64,000 bases of DNA from CAVPJC01 sp963705155 (GCA_963705155.1 CAVPJC010000017.1:372001-436000); one strand, 5' to 3'; positions 37,071-47,059 are shown, counted from the first letter of the stretch. Numbers and translations: made by a program. The notes: generated by a model from the sequence alone, not told the origin.

Positions 37071-37469
37071 ATGTCTTATGCAAATTCCCTCACCGTGTTC
37101 GTCCAGGTCGGTATGGCCGATGCAGATGCCGCCGAGCTGGACTTGCTCACCCGCCAGCTGATGGACGAGCTGCTCGAACAGGATATCGAATCGGCCGAGC
37201 TGGCCCGCTCAGGCGCAGCGCCGGCGGGCACCAAGTCTGCCGATGCAATTACGATCGGCTCGATCGCCGTGGCGGTACTGCCGGCTATCCTGCCAAAGAT
37301 CATCGAAGCCTGCCAGGCCTGGGCGCTGCGAGGCCAGGGACGAACGGTAAAATTTAAAGGTAAGATCGCCGGGCAGGATATCGAATTTGAAGGCAACGCC
37401 GAGGATTTGAAGAAGATCCTCAGCGTGCTCGGCCCTTCCACGCCGGCCGCGCCGGCCGCCGCCGGATAA
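37071..37469 (+). CDS. EACC1 (effector-associated constant component 1) protein
   Basis: 132 residues. The pattern is that of EACC1: an N-terminal strand (LTVFVQVG), the helix LDLLTRQLMDELLEQDIESA, the signature SGAAPAGTKSADAITIGSIA, the helix AILPKIIEACQAWALRGQ, then strands VKFKGKIAGQDIEFEGNAED. EACC1 proteins were defined by genome-context work on NTP-dependent conflict systems in bacteria with complex life styles, where they accompany an effector gene. Here the partner is the caspase-like protease 50 bp downstream. The role is thought to be adaptor-like. Recognition is by pattern, without a search. Confidence 0.8.
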   Translation: MSYANSLTVFVQVGMADADAAELDLLTRQLMDELLEQDIESAELARSGAAPAGTKSADAITIGSIAVAVLPAILPKIIEACQAWALRGQGRTVKFKGKIAGQDIEFEGNAEDLKKILSVLGPSTPAAPAAAG

Positions 37470-37518
37470 CCCGATTTGTAATCAGCAAGGAGCCAGTCAT
37501 TTATAACCGGGGAAAGCT

Positions 37519-40201
37519 ATGACCCGCAGGTGTGCGCTTGTCATTGGCAACAGCGAATATGAAGACCCGACGCTGTCGAAATTAAAAACGCCGGAAGCGG
37601 ATGTGCACGCCCTGGCGTCGGCTTTGCGCGACCCGAGCATCGGCGGGTTCGACGAGGTGCAGGAACTCATCAACCAGCCTGAGGCGGTGGTAAGCCGTGC
37701 CATCAGCACCTTTTTTGCCCAGAAGAAACCCGATGACCTGTTGATGCTCTATTTTTCGGGCCACGGCGTGCTTGATCCGCAGGGCCGGCTGTTCCTGGCA
37801 GTCAAAGACACCCAGCGCAACCTGCTCAATGCCACCGCCATCCCGGCCGGTTTTATCACCGATGATATGGATTCCTGCCGCTCCAAGCGGCAGTTGTTGA
37901 TCCTCGACTGCTGCCACAGCGGGGCATTTGCCCGCGGCGCCAAGGGCGATGCTCCTGCGGTCACCAAGACTACTTTCGAGGGCAACGGCTATGGACGGGT
38001 GGTTCTCACCGCCTCCGATTCCACCCAGTATGCCCTGGAGGGTGACCAGGTCATCGAACAGGCGGCCTTTTCGCTCTTCACGCACTATCTTCTGGAGGGT
38101 CTGACCACCGGCAAGGCCGACAGCGCCCAGGATGGCTGGATCACGCTGGATGAGTGGTACGACTATGCCTACGAACGGGTGGTGAGCGACACACCCGGGC
38201 AGACACCCCGCAAGTGGGTGTACAACCAGCAGGGTGAGCTGGTGATTGCCAAAAACCCTGCCCCGCAGACCATCGAGCCAAAAGAGCTGCCCCAGGAGCT
38301 TCAGGATGCCGTAGCCAGCCGTTTTGTGGGCGTACGGGTGGAAGCCCTGCAAGAGCTGAAGCGCATTGTGTTGGGGAACAACCTGGCGATGCACCAGGCT
38401 GCCTACCAGGCCCTCAAACAGCTTGCCGAGCAGGATGATTCCCGCCAGGTATCCAGCGCGGCAACCGAGATCCTGGCCGAATATGACCAGGCGCACCCCG
38501 CAGGCGTGGGAGCGGCCCCACCTGCGATTGAGTCGAAGCCGCCGGAGAAAAGCGCGGCGGAGAAAGCCAGCGAAGAGCTGGAACGGCAGGATCGCCAGCG
38601 CAAGCAGCAGGCAGCGCTGGAAGAGCAAGCCCGCCAGCGCAAAGAACAGGAAGCCCTGGATCAGAAGGCCCGCCATCGAAGCCCAGGCGCGTGCCGCCAG
38701 GCAGCAACCCGCTGAACAGCCAGCCCAGACCGCGGTCGCTCCGGCTCTTTCAGCCTACACCTTTGATCTGCGTCCGCAAAAGATCCAGGCCGGACAGAGC
38801 TGCCAGGTTACGATTACCAATCGAAGCGCGTCCAGCGTGCCTTTTGATCTATCTTATCGCGATGCAGGGGATGAGCTAAATTTCACTCCACCGCAAGCCC
38901 AGATCACCGCTATGCCAACGGCGACAGCCACCACCACATTCACCGCAGCGCCCCGCAAACGCCTGATGGTAGGGTTAGAGAAAAAACACCCCTTTCAGGT
39001 GCTCGTTTCCGCCGGCAATCGTCCGGTGCAGACCCTCAACGGCGAGTTCGTTGAAAAAGCGCTCATCCAGGCCTGGGTGCTGCCTCTGGTTCTGCTCCTG
39101 GGTGTGATCTGTGTTGCGCTGGGGGGGTTTGTGATCAACAACCTGGCAGAGCGCTCCAAAACTGCGCAAATCACCGGCACGGCGTCGGCCAAAGAAACTC
39201 TGATAGCCGGGGTGGTGTTCCCAACCAACCAGACTGAGACTGCCACTGCAGCCGCGCCCGAGCTGATAGTTACTGAGGCGGCGGCTACCCGCACCCCACC
39301 TCCCCAAAAACCCACCGTCACCATCGCCGTGGTCGCGCCTGCATCGCCCACAACACAAGTCACCCCACTAGCGCGGAGGGTTACAACTGGCCTTTGCCTC
39401 CAACCGGGATGGCAACTGGGAAATCTATCCATCGATGTCGGATGGCCGCGATAACCAAGCCGCCTTACCGAAAATCCCACGGACGATTCCTATCCCGATC
39501 TGGTCGCCGGATGGCAACCACGTATCCTCTTCCATTCCGACCGTAACGGTAATTATGATATCTTCGTAATGAACACCGATGGTCAGCCATCTGGTTCAAC
39601 CTGACCAATGAAACAAACAGCGCCGACACATTTCCGGCCTGGTCGCCAGATGGAAAACAAATCGCATTCCAGATCCAAGCGAGATGGCGACAAACAAATC
39701 ATCATGATGAACGCCGATGGATCCAGATCCAATTGCATTATTACCTGTCAGCCGAAAAGTATGACGATTCACTACCGAGCTGGTCCCCAAACGGAAAACA
39801 GATCATATTCATCAGTACCAGAAATGGAGCGGATAATATTTTCATTGCAAACGTCGATGGCAGCGGCCTTTCTTCTGTTTTCAACGGCCCGAGTCGACCA
39901 GAGCGACCCTTCCTGGTCGCCGGATGGGAAAACGATCGTTTTTCTTGAGAGCCCAGATAACGGTCAGTCCAATATGATTTTCACCTATGACATGACCGCA
40001 GAGCATCCCGTTATGACCTGCGTTGTGTGCGATCTGGGACAGTTATAGCCACCCCAGATACTCGCCCGATGGAGAGTACATCTATTTTGCATCAAGCAAC
40101 AGAAGCGGCAACTCGGATATTTTCAGGTTTTGGTCCGGGATCAATCCATTCAGCAGCTCACAGATAATCCGGCAAGCGATGTCGAACCGTCTGGCTACTA
40201 G
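37519..40201 (+). CDS. Caspase-like protease with Ig-like, membrane and beta-propeller domains, frameshifted
   Basis: The peptidase C14 domain (residues 1-230) has catalytic His82 (YFSGHGVLD) and Cys132 (LILDCCHSGAF), so activity is likely. A helical charged linker follows (about 340-400). After a break near 38680 the other frame gives an Ig-like domain (FDLRPQKIQAGQSCQVTI), a membrane helix (VLPLVLLLGVICVALGGFVI) and a Thr/Pro-rich stalk. From about 39375 to 40200, PD40/TolB-type blades appear in alternating frames: LAFASNRDGNWEIY, FHSDRNGNYDIFVMNTDG, PAWSPDGKQIAF, WSPNGKQIIFISTRNGADN and YSPDGEYIYFASSNRSGN. The protease is probably cytoplasmic with the propeller outside. Frame breaks in the propeller are very dense. 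The true end is uncertain. Confidence 0.78.
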
Positions 40202-40348
40202 CTGGCAATCTCCTCCCACAGGCAACCCAGGTCTATTCACAGTATCCGGTCTGCAACCTAGTTGCATCGTGAAACACATGCACACTTAGTTAATTCCACA
40301 GCGGGCTTAAAGTTTCAGGTCGTCAAATCACCTCAAGGGAGGCCTTCT

Positions 40349-40726
40349 ATGTATATCGTGGCTGATTAAGCGCAACTTTATTGCCCAACACTACCTGATT
40401 GGCGGCGATTGGGGGGCCGAAAACCACCTTCACTCGCAGCTTACCCATTAGAGCTGCAGTTGGAAGGCGATGAGCTGGACCGGCACGGCTATCTGGTGGA
40501 TATCAATGACATCGAAAACGCCCTGCAGGAACGCATCGGGTATTTCCAGGACCAGACTCTCAACGAGCTGCCGGAGTTTACCGGCCTGAACCCGAGCATT
40601 GAACACTTCTCCCGCCTGCTCTGCCAGGCGCTGGCGAAACGCATCGTCGCCGGTAATATCCATGCCATCACGGTGAAATTGTGGGAAAACGAGATCGCCT
40701 GGGCTTCTTACCGCGTTGAACGTTAA
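40349..40726 (+). CDS. 6-pyruvoyl-tetrahydropterin synthase/QueD-family enzyme, frameshifted
   Basis: Start at 40349 with AGGGAGG upstream. Two compensating breaks (near 40358 and 40428) give about 125 residues, the family length. The middle frame reads FIAQHYLIGGDWGAENHLHS and the last frame AYPLELQLEGDELDRHGYLV; restoring one C gives H-S-H-A-Y. The zinc ligands are thus His of AQHY and the two of HSH. NPSIEHFSRLL and VKLWENEIAWASY are the C-terminal family blocks. At the place of the catalytic Cys (QueD C-x3-H-x-H) there is Glu (E-N-H-L-H-S-H), as seen in some side-chain-cleaving PTPS variants. It overlaps nothing but abuts the glycosyltransferase gene. Confidence 0.78.
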
Positions 40727-41804
40727 ATGGATATTGGTCTGCTGATCTACGGCAGCCTGCAAACCATCTCCGGCGGGTACCTGTACGATCGAAAGCTGGT
40801 TGAATACCTGCGGGGGCAGGGCGACCGGGTGGAAATCATCTCGCTGCCCTGGCGCAATTACGCCCGGCACCTGGGGGATAACTTCTCCCGTGAAACTTTG
40901 CAGCGCCTGGAGGGGCTCAATCTGGATGTACTTCTGCAAGATGAGCTGAACCATCCTTCGCTCTTCTGGCTGAACCGGAAACTGCGCCGCCGGGTGAGCT
41001 ACCCTATCCTTTCGATCGTCCACCACCTGCGCAGCAGCGAGCTGCGCCCGGCCTGGCAGAACACCGCCTACCGGCAGGTTGAGCGAACCTACCTGGCAAG
41101 TGTGGACGGTTTTATCTTCAACAGCCAGACCACACGCCAGGCGGTGGAGGCGCTGGCGGGCGCCCGACGCCCGGCCCTGGTAGCTTACCCCGCCGGCGAC
41201 CGGCTGCAGCCTGCCATCGATGCTGAGGTGATTGCGCAGCGCGCCCGGCAGCCCGGACCACTGCGGCTGATCTTCCTGGGCAACCTGACGGCGCGCAAAG
41301 GTCTGCACACCTTGCTGCAGGCGCTGACCAGTCTGCAGCCGGGCACGCTGGCAACTGCATGTGATCGGCAGAGCAGACGTGGACGGCGCTTATTCGGCCA
41401 AAATGATACACTTGGCGCAGCACCCCTTGCTTCTACAGGGTGTGCGTTTCCTTGGCGCTCTAAATGACGCACAATTGAGAGCCACTTTGCAGGAAAGCCA
41501 CCTGCTGGTAACGCCGTCGTCGTATGAAGGTTTTGGCATCGTCTATCTGGAAGCCATGGGGTTCGGTTTGCCGGCAATTGGCGGCCGCGCCGGAGGAGCC
41601 GGAGAGGTCATTACACCTGGCGAGAACGGCTTTCTGATCCAGCCAGGCGATGCAGCCTGGCTGGCTGAGATCCTGGAGCAGCTGGCCGCCGACCGGGAGC
41701 GGCTGGCGCAAATGGGCGCCGCCGCCCTGAAACGCTACGCCGCCCACCCCACCTGGGAAGAAACCTGCAGTAATATCCGCTTGTTTTTAGGCCGGTTTGC
41801 TTAA
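40727..41804 (+). CDS. GT4-type glycosyltransferase, frameshifted
   Basis: The ATG follows directly after the PTPS stop. The product is about 358 residues when joined. The N-terminal domain (MDIGLLIYGSLQTISGGYLY) has the GT-B acceptor-side pattern. The C-terminal domain has PGPLRLIFLGNLTARKGLHT and the EX7E block EGFGIVYLEAMGFGLPAIGG. The frame breaks near 41355; pieces are 40727-41467 and 41361-41804. The family uses nucleotide sugars with retention. In this cluster a pterin- or pyrimidine-derived acceptor is inferred, not shown. Confidence 0.88.
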
Positions 41805-41827
41805 ACCGATGTATAGGATGCCAACCA

Positions 41828-42760
41828 ATGTCTTATCCTGCTGATTATTCCTTCCCCAGGTATCTGGCTGCCAAGAAGAGCGTGGATGACCGCGCCCTCA
41901 ACCGGCAGGTATTGGGTACCCTGGCAGGGGAACTGTCGCTCGCCGGTAAAGCTCCGCTGCGCTGGCTGGAAATCGGGGCGGGGACCGGCACCATGTTGGA
42001 GCGGCTGCTGGAATGGAATCTGCTCACCCGGGCGCATTACACCGCCATCGATGCCAACCAGGATAATTTGCTTGCGGCGCGTGAGCGCTTGCCTGCCTGG
42101 GCGGTTGAGCACGGGTTTCAAACCACACCCACCCGGTCTGGCTTCATTTTCGAAAAAGGATTATCGCGGATTGACCTCAACCTGGAGGCCGTGGATGTGT
42201 TTGATTTTATTCCCAGACAGGCGGGACGCCAGAGCTGGGATGTGGTGGCAGCGCATGCGTTTCTGGATCTGGTCGATATCCCGGCAGCGCTTCCGCAGAT
42301 TTTTACGCTGCTCGAAAACAACGGCTTGTTCTACTTCACCATTAACTTCGATGGACTGACTTTGCTGGAGCCGGTTATCGATGCAGGATTTGATGATCTG
42401 GTTCAGGCGCTCTATCACCGCAGCATGGATGAACGCGTTACAAACGGGCTGCCCTCCGGCGACAGCCGGTCTGGACGGCGGCTCTTCGCACACCTGCAGC
42501 GCCTCGGGGCGGAAATTCTGGAGGCCGGCGCATCCGACTGGGTGGTGTTTCCGCGGACGGGCCGCTATCCCGCGGATGAGGCCTATTTTCTGCATTTCAT
42601 TATCCACACCATCCAGGGCGCCCTGCAAGCCTCCCCGGCGCTGGATCATGAGCGGTTCAGGGATTGGATCCAACACCGTCACCAGCAGGTGGAAAACGGT
42701 GAACTGGTCTTCATCGCCCACCAGATTGATTTCGTGGGCAGGGTTCCCCGGGTTGGATGA
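41828..42760 (+). CDS. Class I SAM-dependent methyltransferase
   Basis: 310 residues. Motif I is LRWLEIGAGTGTMLERLLE, motif II region HYTAIDANQDNLLAARERL, and motif IV SWDVVAAHAFLDLVDIPAAL. The C-terminal about 120 residues are extra and carry HRSMDERVTNGLPSGDSRSG. It starts 23 bp after the glycosyltransferase gene and closes the cluster that begins with ribA. It is likely a tailoring step on the cluster product; the acceptor is unknown. Confidence 0.85.
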   Translation: MSYPADYSFPRYLAAKKSVDDRALNRQVLGTLAGELSLAGKAPLRWLEIGAGTGTMLERLLEWNLLTRAHYTAIDANQDNLLAARERLPAWAVEHGFQTTPTRSGFIFEKGLSRIDLNLEAVDVFDFIPRQAGRQSWDVVAAHAFLDLVDIPAALPQIFTLLENNGLFYFTINFDGLTLLEPVIDAGFDDLVQALYHRSMDERVTNGLPSGDSRSGRRLFAHLQRLGAEILEAGASDWVVFPRTGRYPADEAYFLHFIIHTIQGALQASPALDHERFRDWIQHRHQQVENGELVFIAHQIDFVGRVPRVG

Positions 42761-42850
42761 TCTCGCACGGAGCGGACAGCAGCGGGGTCACCCTGAGTTT
42801 GAATGAGGTACAATGTAGGCGCAAGTAAAGCACTGACCTGGGAGAAGGTT

Positions 42851-43417
42851 TTGAAAAAGATTATTCACGATTATGGCTTTTTACTGTCACTGGCTGGTTT
42901 GGTGATTGCCCTGGATCAATGCACCAAAACCCTGGTGCGCGCCAACCTGATGTTTCAGGAAATGTGGTCGCCCTGGCAATGGCTGATGCCGTATGCGCGC
43001 ATTGTCAACTGGAAGAATACCGGGGCGGCATTTGGCATGCTGCAGGGTTTCAGCCTTGTTTTTACCATCCTGGCGATCATTGTGTCGCTGGTGATTCTGT
43101 ACTATTTCCCGCAAGTTCCGCGCCAGGATTGGTCTCTGAGGCTGGCGATGAGCTTGCAGCTTGGCGGGGCGGTGGGCAACCTGATCGACCGGCTGACCCA
43201 GGGTTTTGTCACCGATTTCATTTCTATCTATAATTTTCCGGTTTTTAACGTGGCAGATGCCTCAATATCAACAGGAGTGGCTATTCTGGTGCTGGGGGTC
43301 TGGATCAAGGAACGCGGCGACAGGCGCGGCGAGAAAGTTAGCGGCGACAGCGCCGGAGTAGAACAATCTCCGCCGCCGATTTCTGAGGAAGTTCAGGGGA
43401 GTGATCCCCTTTGGTAA
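42851..43417 (+). CDS. lspA: Lipoprotein signal peptidase (signal peptidase II)
   Basis: A TTG start at 42851 is chosen because GGGAGAAGG lies just upstream; an ATG at 42803 is in frame but has no site. There are four membrane helices. The catalytic aspartates are in GFVTDFISIY and VFNVADASIS, and WKNTGAAFGMLQG is the conserved loop. The enzyme removes signal peptides from lipoproteins in the membrane; the cupredoxin in this window is one likely substrate. It has a polar Glu/Pro-rich C-terminal tail. A possible -10, TACAAT, lies at 42807-42812. Confidence 0.95.
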   Translation: MKKIIHDYGFLLSLAGLVIALDQCTKTLVRANLMFQEMWSPWQWLMPYARIVNWKNTGAAFGMLQGFSLVFTILAIIVSLVILYYFPQVPRQDWSLRLAMSLQLGGAVGNLIDRLTQGFVTDFISIYNFPVFNVADASISTGVAILVLGVWIKERGDRRGEKVSGDSAGVEQSPPPISEEVQGSDPLW

Positions 43418-44367
43418 TCCTTTCGTATCACCAGCCGGCGAATGAGCGCCTGCTGGCGTTCTCCTTCGAGCAGCAGCAGGCACAGCGGCTGGATAAATTC
43501 CTGGTGGAGCGCCTGCCCGAATTTTCGCGCTCACGCTTGCAGTCCTTAATCAGGGAAGGCTTTGTGATGGTGGCTGGCAGGCCGGCTGTCAAGAATGGTC
43601 TGATGCTGGATGCCGGCGACCTGGTGGAGGTGCGCATCCCGCCTCCGCAGCCCACCAGCCTCAAACCTGAAGACATCCCGCTGGAGATTGTCTTTGAGAA
43701 TCAGGATGTCATCATCGTCGACAAGCCGGCCGGAATGGTGGTGCACCCGGCAGCGGGTCATGCCAGCGGAACGTTGGTGCACGCCGCCCTGGCCCACGCT
43801 CCTGAAATGGAGGGGATCGGCGGTGAAGGCCGCCCGGGAGTGGTGCACCGCCTGGATAAAGACACCTCGGGCTTGATCTTGCTGGCAAAAAACGATGCCG
43901 CCCACCACTGGCTTCAGGAACAATTCCGCTCCCGTAAAGTGGAAAAAGTTTATCTGGCGCTGGTAGATGGCAAGCCGCCCACACCCACCGGGCGCATCGA
44001 AGCGCCGGTGGGGCGCGACCCACAAAAACGCAAGCAAATGGCCGTGGTGACGGCAAACAAAGGCCGCCAGGCGGTCAGCGAATATCTCACCCGGCAGTCT
44101 TTCGCCAGCCACACCCTGCTGGAGGTTCATCCGGTGACCGGGCGCACCCACCAGATCCGCCTGCACCTCAGCTTCGTGGGCTGCCCGGTGGTGGGAGATG
44201 TGATTTACGGGCGGCGCAAAGCCAGCCTGCCGCTCAAACGCCATTTTTTACATGCACATCGGATTAGCATCACCCTGCCCGGCGAGCTTCAGCCGCGCAC
44301 TTTTGAAGCGCCTCTGCCCCCGGAGTTGAAAAGTGTTTTGGATGCTCTGCAGCAGGCGAGTGGATAG
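43411..44367 (+). CDS. RluA/RluD-family rRNA pseudouridine synthase
   Basis: 318 residues; the TTG start overlaps the lspA end, as is common for this gene pair. The S4 RNA-binding domain (about 28-75, QRLDKFLVERLPEFSRSRLQ) precedes the catalytic domain with HRLDKDTSGLILLAKN, whose Asp is the nucleophile, and GRTHQIRLHLSFVGCPVVGD. It makes pseudouridine in large-subunit rRNA, probably at RluD-type sites. The domain order and length fit RluD best, but site specificity cannot be read from sequence. Confidence 0.92.
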   Translation: MVILSYHQPANERLLAFSFEQQQAQRLDKFLVERLPEFSRSRLQSLIREGFVMVAGRPAVKNGLMLDAGDLVEVRIPPPQPTSLKPEDIPLEIVFENQDVIIVDKPAGMVVHPAAGHASGTLVHAALAHAPEMEGIGGEGRPGVVHRLDKDTSGLILLAKNDAAHHWLQEQFRSRKVEKVYLALVDGKPPTPTGRIEAPVGRDPQKRKQMAVVTANKGRQAVSEYLTRQSFASHTLLEVHPVTGRTHQIRLHLSFVGCPVVGDVIYGRRKASLPLKRHFLHAHRISITLPGELQPRTFEAPLPPELKSVLDALQQASG

Positions 44368-44469
44368 CGGACCTGCCTGGCAGGTGCGCGGTGAGGGTAT
44401 CAGCCCGTGGGGACGATGATGTTGGCGGATAAAATTACGCTCTCCATCACGCTGTCCTAGCATTTAATC

Positions 44470-46038
44470 TCAGGCTGAATTATCTTCGAACACCAGGTTA
44501 TCCGGATAGTCCCCCATCTCCACCTGGTCTCGGCCGCGGGCTTTTGCCCGGTAAAGGCGCTGATCGGCCAGGTCCAAAAGCTGATTGGCATCTCCTGCCT
44601 CAGATAGTGTTGCAATCCCCTGACTGACCGTGGGCGCGGGTACGGCCTGGCTGTCCCTGCCCGTGACGGTGATCGTTTTGAGCGTCTGGCGGACACGCTC
44701 GGCCACCTGCACGGTTTGCTGTGCAGAGGTGTACGGCAGAAGGATCACAAATTCTTCGCCGCCCCAGCGCCCCAGGATATCGCTGCTGCGGATATTTAGC
44801 CGGATGGCCTCCACAACACTGGTAAGCGCCTGATCCCCCACCAGATGTCCGTAGGTATCGTTATAAGATTTGAAATGATCTACGTCCAACATCACCAAAC
44901 TCAGCGGAGTGTGGTTGAGCCTAGAACTGAGGCATAACTCTTCCAGGTAGCGCATAAAGTTTGTGCGGTTATACACCTGGGTAAGGCCATCCAGCCGCGC
45001 TTGCCTCACAACTTCAGCATGGTGCTGGGAGTGATCGATAGCCATGGCGGCCTGGTGGGCCATGTTCTCCAGTAAATCCAGATCGTTTTGATCAAAGGCG
45101 TTCAGCTTATAAGAAGCCACCGCCATTACACCCAGAACCCGGTTGCCGGAGATGAGCGGGGCGCCCATCCACGACAGGCTGCTTTTCGGCTTGCCCACTA
45201 CTGTGGTCTGAATCCCCAGGTTCTTAACCTCGACAGGCAGGTTGCGCATCAAGATGGATTTTTGATTTTGGATCACCCATCCGACGACACTGTTGCCCAG
45301 GGGAATATCTGTTTTGGGGTACAACTCGCCTTCATCATAAAACATTTCCAACCGGATGCAGTTCTCATGCAACAGCCCCACGTAGTAAGTGTCGGCATGG
45401 AAGGCATCCTGTACGGCAGCGCGTACCAGCCCCATGACCTCCTCCGCTTCGATGGTGGAAGCAATTTTGCGTGACACCTGATTGAGCATTTCCATGCGCC
45501 AAACCTTTGCGCTCAACGAGCGGCCCAGGCGCAGCATCGTCTCGTTGACCATAATCCCCACCAGCGGCAGCGCCAGGATGTGGGACCACTCGAGAACATC
45601 CAGAGGGTAACGACTGACGACCAGATACCCCCCCAGGATGGATGAAACCGCGATTAACGTATAGGTAGGCCAGCGCCCGAACAACATGGCTGAAACCGTG
45701 ATCAAAATGAGCGCCAGAATATCGATAGAAACAATAAAAATCTCTGGCAGCGCGGCCAGCATGATCGCCAGGCCAACACCATTCAACACCGCAATCGGCC
45801 ACTGCAGCACAGGGTATTTTTCTGTAAGCTGGTACAGGAATCGAAACAAAATTACCGTGTAAAGCATGACCAGCAGGCCAATGACCAGGCCCGACAGGCG
45901 CGCTGCCAGCTCCAACCGGGGGTTTAATGATTGAAATAAGATAAAAAATTCCAGAACGATGGCGACATATGCCGCCGGAACCAGCAAGCTGCGGCGCTCA
46001 TTGGTGGATAAAGAGTCAAACGGCCTGGATTTGTTCAT
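44470..46038 (-). CDS. Membrane diguanylate cyclase with GAF domain
   Basis: 522 residues. About six membrane helices lie in the first 165 residues, then a GAF domain (about 190-335, NQVSRKIASTIEAEEVMGLV to DHSQ), then GGDEF (about 355-510). The active site is RWGGEEFVILL and the inhibitory RxxD site is present (RSSDILGRWGG, with RSSD five residues before GGEEF). Metal-binding Asp is in LVMLDVDHFKSYNDTYGH. It makes cyclic di-GMP in response to a membrane or cytoplasmic cue and should be product-inhibited. It is transcribed alone, convergent with the pseudouridine synthase gene. Confidence 0.92.
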   Translation of the reverse strand: MNKSRPFDSLSTNERRSLLVPAAYVAIVLEFFILFQSLNPRLELAARLSGLVIGLLVMLYTVILFRFLYQLTEKYPVLQWPIAVLNGVGLAIMLAALPEIFIVSIDILALILITVSAMLFGRWPTYTLIAVSSILGGYLVVSRYPLDVLEWSHILALPLVGIMVNETMLRLGRSLSAKVWRMEMLNQVSRKIASTIEAEEVMGLVRAAVQDAFHADTYYVGLLHENCIRLEMFYDEGELYPKTDIPLGNSVVGWVIQNQKSILMRNLPVEVKNLGIQTTVVGKPKSSLSWMGAPLISGNRVLGVMAVASYKLNAFDQNDLDLLENMAHQAAMAIDHSQHHAEVVRQARLDGLTQVYNRTNFMRYLEELCLSSRLNHTPLSLVMLDVDHFKSYNDTYGHLVGDQALTSVVEAIRLNIRSSDILGRWGGEEFVILLPYTSAQQTVQVAERVRQTLKTITVTGRDSQAVPAPTVSQGIATLSEAGDANQLLDLADQRLYRAKARGRDQVEMGDYPDNLVFEDNSA

Positions 46039-46222
46039 GAGGGGTGATCATGGGTACACAACAGCCTGTCGCCTTGAGTTTGTTTGTCCGATTTTACCAG
46101 AGATGGCGGCGATTATCTGGTGCGGGATTTCACAAAAGCTATCAGTGATATAATAACCTTAAGAAATGGTGCGGGATATCTGGCCGTCTGAGGCCAATTT
46201 TTATATGTAGCGAGGCCTGGGT

Positions 46223-47059
46223 ATGGAAGAATTTCTTACGCTGGAACAAATCGATCGGGTGGCAGGCATTGTACGTTCGCGGTTGGCCGCACAGCCCGGG
46301 GTGGGGATGATCCTCGGATCGGGGTTAGGCGGGTTGGCCAATTCAGTAGAACAGGCAATCACCATTCCCTATGCAGACCTGCCCGGCTGGCCGGTTTCGA
46401 CGGTGGTGGGGCATCATGGTCGCCTGGTGTGCGGAGTGCTGGAAGGCCAGAATGTACTGGTGATGCAGGGGCGTTCGCACTACTACGAAGGCTACAGCAT
46501 GTCCCGGCTGGGGCTGCCGGTGCGCGTGATGCAGCGCCTGGGGATCGGTACTCTGGTGGTGACCAACGCGGCGGGGGCGGTAAACCCGGATTTTCAGCCG
46601 GGTGAGCTGATGCTCATCACCGACCACCTGAACCTGATCGGCATGGCAGGGCTGACCCCCTTGCGGGGACCCAACCTGGACGAACTGGGGCCGCGCTTCC
46701 CGGATATGAGCCAGGCCTACGACCACGAATTGAGCGATCTCGCCCGCCAGACAGCACACGAAAAGAATATCCGCCTGCATGAAGGCGTTTATGTGTGCCT
46801 GGCAGGCCCCTCATTTGAAGGACCGGCCGATTTGCGCTTTCTCAGGGGATCCGGGGCCGACGCGGTGGGTATGTCGACCGTGCCGGAGGTGATTGTCGCC
46901 AGGCATGGCGGACAGCGCGTCCTGGGCATCTCCGGGATCAGCAACAAAGCCAACCTGGATGGCAGCACCATCACCACCCATGACGAAGTCCTGGAGGCCG
47001 GGCGCGTGCTCGTCCCCAGGCTCGAAGCGCTTCTGCGAGGCGTATTGCGCCGGTTATGA
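46223..47059 (+). CDS. Purine nucleoside phosphorylase, trimeric class
   Basis: 278 residues. The phosphate/ribose region MILGSGLGGLANSVEQ, the signature VMQGRSHYYEGYSMSRLGLP, GTLVVTNAAGAVNPDFQPGE and GADAVGMSTVPEVIVARHGG all match PNP class I. NKANLDGSTITTHDEVLEAG is the base-binding end. It cleaves inosine and guanosine with phosphate in purine salvage. With the exported nucleoside hydrolase at 15.6 kb, it suggests active nucleoside use. An Asn in SGISNKANLD supports 6-oxopurine preference. Confidence 0.95.
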   Translation: MEEFLTLEQIDRVAGIVRSRLAAQPGVGMILGSGLGGLANSVEQAITIPYADLPGWPVSTVVGHHGRLVCGVLEGQNVLVMQGRSHYYEGYSMSRLGLPVRVMQRLGIGTLVVTNAAGAVNPDFQPGELMLITDHLNLIGMAGLTPLRGPNLDELGPRFPDMSQAYDHELSDLARQTAHEKNIRLHEGVYVCLAGPSFEGPADLRFLRGSGADAVGMSTVPEVIVARHGGQRVLGISGISNKANLDGSTITTHDEVLEAGRVLVPRLEALLRGVLRRL

